Source of the DNA: an uncultured Bacteroides sp.
GTDB lineage: Bacteria > Bacteroidota > Bacteroidia > Bacteroidales > Bacteroidaceae
DNA: 11,063 nt
Assembly (NCBI GenBank): GCA_959606905.1
Contig: CAUHML010000109.1
Span: forward strand, 1-11,063
Reading direction: 5' to 3'
A model generated the notes under the pieces. The model did no database searches. It had not been told where the DNA came from and saw only the letters and a program-made list of their open reading frames with translations. Shown in pieces: positions 7,616 to 11,063 of the stretch (position 1 is its first letter; each line of letters opens with the position of its first letter). Both the position numbers and the translations under genes were made by a program.

Positions 7616-8614
7616 ATGTCAACAAAGAAAAAAATGTTATGGTTATTATCATTACTGCCTTTTTTCATAGCATGTGGTGATGATAACACTGATATCCCGG
7701 ATTGGCCATGGGCGGAGCCGGAGACTCCAACTGAACCTGTTGAAGCCAATCCTGATATTGTAAATTTAGGCTGGACCAATGTGAAAAGCACTTATGGAAC
7801 CTTGCCTGAACATATCAACGTATATAAATCACCAGAAACACTGGAAGGCAAAAAAGCGATAGCTTATATTGCGGTAGGTGATATGAGTAAGGCAGCATTT
7901 GGTGTATTAGGAGAAAAGACTGGATTGAAAAAGCCAAAAGAATTTTATGAAGAGAACAACTCCACAATTGTAATCAATGGAGGTTTCTTCTATGAGGGGT
8001 CATTAAGCCTAATATGGCGTAACGGTGAAATGGTGTGTAAGAACAATGATGTAACAGCAGAAGATTGGACTAACGGTCCATTCTGGTATCCTGTATTAGC
8101 TGCATTCTGTGAAATGAATGATGGCTCATTCAAATCAATGTGGACTTACACAACACTATCCAATGTTACTTATTGGTATTCAGAGCCCTCACCGGTAAAA
8201 TCAGAAACAACTCCTAATGAAAATTTTCCGTCTACAGGAACTGTCTTAAATGCTAAAACAGGAATAGGCGGTGGCCCCGTACTTCTGTTGGATGGAAACA
8301 TAAAGAATACATACGAAGAAGAAATTTTATCAGATATTGGCGCCACGGTGAACAGACCTCGTTCGGCTATTGGTATCACCAATGATAAGAAAATGATTCT
8401 TTTTGTGTGTGAAGGAGATGGAATGACAACGGGAGTTGCCGGTATGACCACCGAAAATGTAGCTAATATCATGAAAACACTGGGATGTACGGATGCTATC
8501 AATTTGGATGGCGGTGGTTCCAGTTGCATGTTAGTCAATGGGCAAGAGACGATCAAGACAAGTGACTCCAGCGGAGACGAAAGATCCGTAGCATCAGTAG
8601 TCACTCTTAAATAA
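7616..8614 (+). CDS. NAGPA/DUF2233 phosphodiester glycosidase lipoprotein
   Basis: The product is 332 aa and belongs to the family of the mammalian uncovering enzyme (N-acetylglucosamine-1-phosphodiester alpha-N-acetylglucosaminidase), which removes GlcNAc from sugar-1-phosphodiester linkages. It has signal peptide II with lipobox FIAC (C20), then GDDNTD, an acidic export-signal-like stretch, then IPDWPW (27-32) and a Pro/Glu-rich linker (about 33-45). The catalytic domain (about 47-332) shows the conserved blocks VINGGFF (119-125), GIGGGPVLL (216-224), RPRSAIG (247-253), GMTTENVANIM (276-286), INLDGGGSSCM (295-305) and DERSVASV (321-328). These line the conserved surface pocket known from the Bacteroides ovatus DUF2233 structure and modelled in the human enzyme (from memory). 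It probably cleaves at the cell surface. Bond type and sugar are inferred from the family; some bacterial members may act on other glycosyl-phosphate linkages. The start is supported by the site at 7602-7608. Confidence 0.94.
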   Translation: MSTKKKMLWLLSLLPFFIACGDDNTDIPDWPWAEPETPTEPVEANPDIVNLGWTNVKSTYGTLPEHINVYKSPETLEGKKAIAYIAVGDMSKAAFGVLGEKTGLKKPKEFYEENNSTIVINGGFFYEGSLSLIWRNGEMVCKNNDVTAEDWTNGPFWYPVLAAFCEMNDGSFKSMWTYTTLSNVTYWYSEPSPVKSETTPNENFPSTGTVLNAKTGIGGGPVLLLDGNIKNTYEEEILSDIGATVNRPRSAIGITNDKKMILFVCEGDGMTTGVAGMTTENVANIMKTLGCTDAINLDGGGSSCMLVNGQETIKTSDSSGDERSVASVVTLK

Positions 8615-8616
8615 AA

Positions 8617-8645
8617 ATGTACTGCGGATATATCAGGCAGTATAT
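8617..8645 (+). promoter_or_regulatory. Short intergenic hairpin before the GHL10-like gene
   Basis: A 9-bp stem pairs 8617-8625 with 8637-8645, with one G-U pair (8619-8643). The loop of 11 nt holds the palindrome GATATATC. No U-tract follows, so it is not a standard terminator. It starts 3 nt after the glycosidase stop codon and may protect or process the transcript. It is small enough that chance is a real alternative. Confidence 0.35.
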
Positions 8646-8666
8646 ACCTAATAAAACAAGTATGAT

Positions 8667-10070
8667 ATGAGAAAATTTCTAAAAATACTAATACTGACTT
8701 TCTTGGGAGCAGTTACAATAACCTCCTGTAGTGATGATTCTGATGGAATTCCCGGATGGCCGTGGAACGATAATTCGACAGAAAAGCCGGACGAGCCGGA
8801 TGTTGCAGAAGCTAAGCCACGATATATTTGGATTGATGCGGCTGCTAATTTTCCTGACTATGCCAATAGTAAGGAAAACATAGCCAAAGATATGGAAAAG
8901 ATAAAAGCGGCAGGATTCACTGATATTATTGTCGATGTACGTCCCACTACAGGAGATGTATTATTCAATACTAATGTTGTAGATCAGGTGAAACGTATGG
9001 ATGTATGGGGTAATTCCGGATATAGTTATTATGAAAGGACGGAAACTTGGGATTATTTACAGGCATTTATTGAGGAGGCTCGTATACAAGGATTAAAAGT
9101 GAATGCTTCTATCAATACATTTGTAGGAGGCTATTTATGTCCGTATAATTTAGGACATGATGGAGTCTTGTTCCGTGATGAATCAAAAAAAGGATGGGCT
9201 AGTGTAGCTAATCTAGCTGACGGGCTAACCAATACGATGGATTTGTTGGACGATGAAACCGATTATGGAGCGAAATTTTTCAATCCCGCTAATGATGATG
9301 TACAAAACTTTGTTTTACAGTTGTTGGCCGACTTGGCTAAATATGATTTGGATGGCATCATATTGGATCGTTGTCGTTATGATGACTATGGCTTAGAAAG
9401 CGATTTTTCAGATATTTCCAAACAGAAGTTCGAAGAATACATCGGTGAAACTGTAGCAAACTTCCCGGCAGATATTATGGCACCCGGTACGGATGAAATA
9501 CCTTCTGACCAGCCTGTTTATTTTAAGAAGTGGTTGGAATTCAGAGCGAAAGTTATTCATGATTTCATAGTAAAGGCACGCGAGAAAGTTAAATCTGTCA
9601 ATAACAATATCAAGTTTGGAGTTTATGTTGGTGCCTGGTATTCAACATACTATACATCAGGCGTGAACTGGGCCAGCCCTAAATACAACACCTCCGCTTA
9701 TTATCCGAAATGGGCTACTTCCGATTATAAGAATTATGGATATGCGGACCATTTGGACTATATCTTTTTGGGTGCTTATGCTTCCGTGAACAATATATAT
9801 GGAAGTGGCGAATGGACCATGGAAGGTTTTTGTAAGAATGGACGTGAACTGTTACAAGGAGATGTACCTTTTGCAGGCGGACCAGATATCGGTAACAGTA
9901 CCGGATGGACTGACGGAGGACAATCTGCAAAAATTCCGGATGCTATTGATGCTTGTATCAGTAATAGTGACGGCTTCTTTGCCTTCGACCTTTGCCACGT
10001 TAAGAAATACGACTATTGGAACGCTTTTAAAACAGGCTTTGATAAATATCTGGAATCTATCGAAGAATGA
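8667..10070 (+). CDS. GHL10/DUF187-like TIM-barrel glycosidase lipoprotein
   Basis: The product is 467 aa. Signal peptide II ends in lipobox ITSC (C21), followed by SDDSDG, close to the acidic surface-export signal of Bacteroides lipoproteins. IPGWPW follows at 28-33, then an acidic linker (34-48). The rest resembles the glycosyl-hydrolase-like GHL10 (DUF187, YngK-type) barrel. PRYIWIDAAANF (51-62) is beta-1, GFTDIIVDVRPTTGDVLF (83-100) matches the family VRP-GD strand, and LKVNASINTF (143-152) matches the Asn-rich strand. LDGIILDRCRYD (228-239) carries the acidic D234-R235 pair, and the segment after it (SDFSDISKQKFEEY) is also typical. DYIFLGAY (364-371) and DGFFAFDLCHV (435-445) are late strands. 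Catalytic residues are not certain; D234 is a candidate. Activity on a glycan backbone is inferred. It follows the phosphodiester glycosidase by 52 nt and has no Shine-Dalgarno. It could instead belong to a neighbouring GHL family or to a newer GH family. Confidence 0.84.
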   Translation: MRKFLKILILTFLGAVTITSCSDDSDGIPGWPWNDNSTEKPDEPDVAEAKPRYIWIDAAANFPDYANSKENIAKDMEKIKAAGFTDIIVDVRPTTGDVLFNTNVVDQVKRMDVWGNSGYSYYERTETWDYLQAFIEEARIQGLKVNASINTFVGGYLCPYNLGHDGVLFRDESKKGWASVANLADGLTNTMDLLDDETDYGAKFFNPANDDVQNFVLQLLADLAKYDLDGIILDRCRYDDYGLESDFSDISKQKFEEYIGETVANFPADIMAPGTDEIPSDQPVYFKKWLEFRAKVIHDFIVKAREKVKSVNNNIKFGVYVGAWYSTYYTSGVNWASPKYNTSAYYPKWATSDYKNYGYADHLDYIFLGAYASVNNIYGSGEWTMEGFCKNGRELLQGDVPFAGGPDIGNSTGWTDGGQSAKIPDAIDACISNSDGFFAFDLCHVKKYDYWNAFKTGFDKYLESIEE

Positions 10071-10092
10071 GGTTTGAACTAACCAACTAATT

Positions 10093-11063
10093 ATGAAAAT
10101 ATATTTATTACAATTCTTTTTATTAATAGGTCTGGGCTTGAATTTACAAGCCCAGATTCCTTCTAACCCTATTCGCGGGAAAGTAACCTGTAATGGGACA
10201 GGAGTCCCGGGGGTAGTAGTGACCGACGGAATAGACTGTGTTTTGACTGACCAGCAAGGCCAATATACTCTCCCCCCTAATAGGGATGTTCGTTTCATTT
10301 ATTTATCCACTCCTTCCGGATATTTACCGAAAACAGAACAAACAATACCTTTATTCTATCAGAAGCTGAATCCGGCCAAGCAAGATATTTACGACTTCGA
10401 ATTGGTAAGAAATCCGCAAAATGAGATCAATCATTTGTTTTTGGTGCAGGCAGATGCGCAGGTTACTTCCGAAGATGACGTAAAGGCTTATGCTAAATAT
10501 CTGCAAGATATGAAAGAATATATTCGTCCGTATATGGGCAAAAAAGAAGTATTCGGCATAGATTGTGGGGATATCGTAGGAGATACTCCTTCTTTATATC
10601 CTTCCTATATAGATACGGTATCATCATTAGAGATTCCCATCTATCGGGCAATTGGTAATCACGACATGACGTATGGAGGGCGTACTTTTGAATATTCTTA
10701 TCGCACTTTCGAAAGTTATTTCGGTCCTATCTACTATTCATTAAATAAAGGTAATGCTCATTATATCGTGCTTGACAATTGCTTTTATGTCAACCGTGAT
10801 TATCAATATATAGGTTACATTGATGAACGTACTTTCCAATGGCTGGAGAAAGACCTCTCTTATGTGCCCAAAGACAAACTTGTCTTTGTAGTGATGCACA
10901 TTCCTTCCAGTCTTCAGAAGAAGCTAAGATATAACACGCTAGATCAAGATGAAACGGTCAATACAGCTGCACTATATAAATTATTGGAAGGTTATAATGC
11001 CCACATCATTTCCGGACATACACATTTTAATGTAAACGTATGTTTTAATGACTCATTAATGGA
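10093..11063 (+). CDS. Calcineurin-like metallophosphoesterase, 3'-truncated by window
   Basis: The frame starts at ATG 10093, 22 nt after the preceding stop, and stays open for 323 codons to the window end. It has a type I signal peptide (MKIYLLQFFLLIGLGLNLQA, likely cut after A20) and no lipobox, so a soluble periplasmic enzyme is expected. Residues 26 to about 95 form a carboxypeptidase-regulatory-like beta domain (IRGKVTCNGTGVPGVVVTDG, DQQGQYTLP), as in the N-terminal domain of Bacteroides calcineurin-like phosphoesterases. The metal-binding motifs follow: ADAQV (D121, Q123), GDIVGD (159-164), GNHD (188-191), VMHIP (267-271) and SGHTHFN (307-313). The first motif is D-x-Q rather than the usual D-x-H. 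The C-terminal domain of this family would lie beyond the window. It hydrolyses a phosphomonoester, phosphodiester or pyrophosphate; the substrate is unknown, though the neighbours suggest a phosphorylated glycan product. Confidence 0.93.
   Translation, partial: MKIYLLQFFLLIGLGLNLQAQIPSNPIRGKVTCNGTGVPGVVVTDGIDCVLTDQQGQYTLPPNRDVRFIYLSTPSGYLPKTEQTIPLFYQKLNPAKQDIYDFELVRNPQNEINHLFLVQADAQVTSEDDVKAYAKYLQDMKEYIRPYMGKKEVFGIDCGDIVGDTPSLYPSYIDTVSSLEIPIYRAIGNHDMTYGGRTFEYSYRTFESYFGPIYYSLNKGNAHYIVLDNCFYVNRDYQYIGYIDERTFQWLEKDLSYVPKDKLVFVVMHIPSSLQKKLRYNTLDQDETVNTAALYKLLEGYNAHIISGHTHFNVNVCFNDSLM

Noticed and set aside
8170..8604. 144-codon open frame on the - strand inside the phosphodiester glycosidase gene
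   Set aside because: It lies wholly antisense to a gene with clear family motifs, its translation shows no recognisable domain, and it has no supporting start context.
9799..10077. 92-codon + strand frame overlapping the end of the GHL10-like gene
   Set aside because: It is out of frame with the conserved late barrel strands (DGFFAFDLCHV) of the real gene, so it is a shadow frame.
9852..10298. 148-codon open frame on the - strand across the GHL10-like/phosphoesterase junction
   Set aside because: It overlaps two well-supported + strand genes and their junction, and its translation has no domain or signal sequence.

Overview
The window is a polysaccharide-utilization-type locus from a Bacteroidota bacterium, most likely a gut Bacteroides. 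The signs are a SusC/SusD pair, lipoproteins with acidic residues right after the lipid-modified cysteine, an AT-leaning composition, and start codons that mostly lack a Shine-Dalgarno sequence. The species cannot be decided from the sequence.

All seven genes lie on the + strand and read as one transcription unit, possibly with internal control points. In order they are: (1) the 3' part of an AGE/renin-binding-protein-type N-acylhexosamine 2-epimerase (to 848, cut by the window start); (2) a SusC-family TonB-dependent transporter (901-4125); (3) a SusD-family surface glycan-binding lipoprotein (4144-5805); (4) a DUF5018-like lipoprotein, probably a surface glycan-binding protein (5824-7521); (5) a NAGPA/DUF2233 phosphodiester glycosidase lipoprotein (7616-8614); (6) a GHL10/DUF187-like TIM-barrel lipoprotein (8667-10070); (7) a calcineurin-like metallophosphoesterase with a cleavable signal peptide (10093 to the window end, cut at its 3' side). 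Gaps are 52, 18, 18, 94, 52 and 22 nt, so no stretch over 300 bases lacks a gene. The two largest downstream gaps hold hairpins. The 94-nt gap carries a 21-bp stem followed by a strong Shine-Dalgarno sequence, at the switch from binding/transport genes to enzyme genes.

Inferred working model: the two lipoprotein enzymes (5 and 6) act at the cell surface, and genes 3 and 4 bind the glycan. Gene 2 imports fragments, gene 7 hydrolyses a phospho-ester or pyrophosphate bond in the periplasm, and gene 1 interconverts the released N-acetylhexosamine in the cytosol. A phosphodiester glycosidase, a phosphoesterase and an N-acylhexosamine epimerase together suggest a phosphate-bridged, HexNAc-containing glycan. 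Examples would be GlcNAc-1-P or ManNAc-1-P linkages, as in some capsules, teichoic acids or phosphoglycoproteins. This is inference. No ordinary glycoside hydrolase family, sulfatase or regulator (hybrid two-component system, SusR, or sigma/anti-sigma pair) is visible, so those must lie outside the window. The two adjacent enzyme lipoproteins also share an ungapped I-P-x-W-P-W motif at the same distance from the lipidated cysteine, which is the most unusual protein-level signal here.
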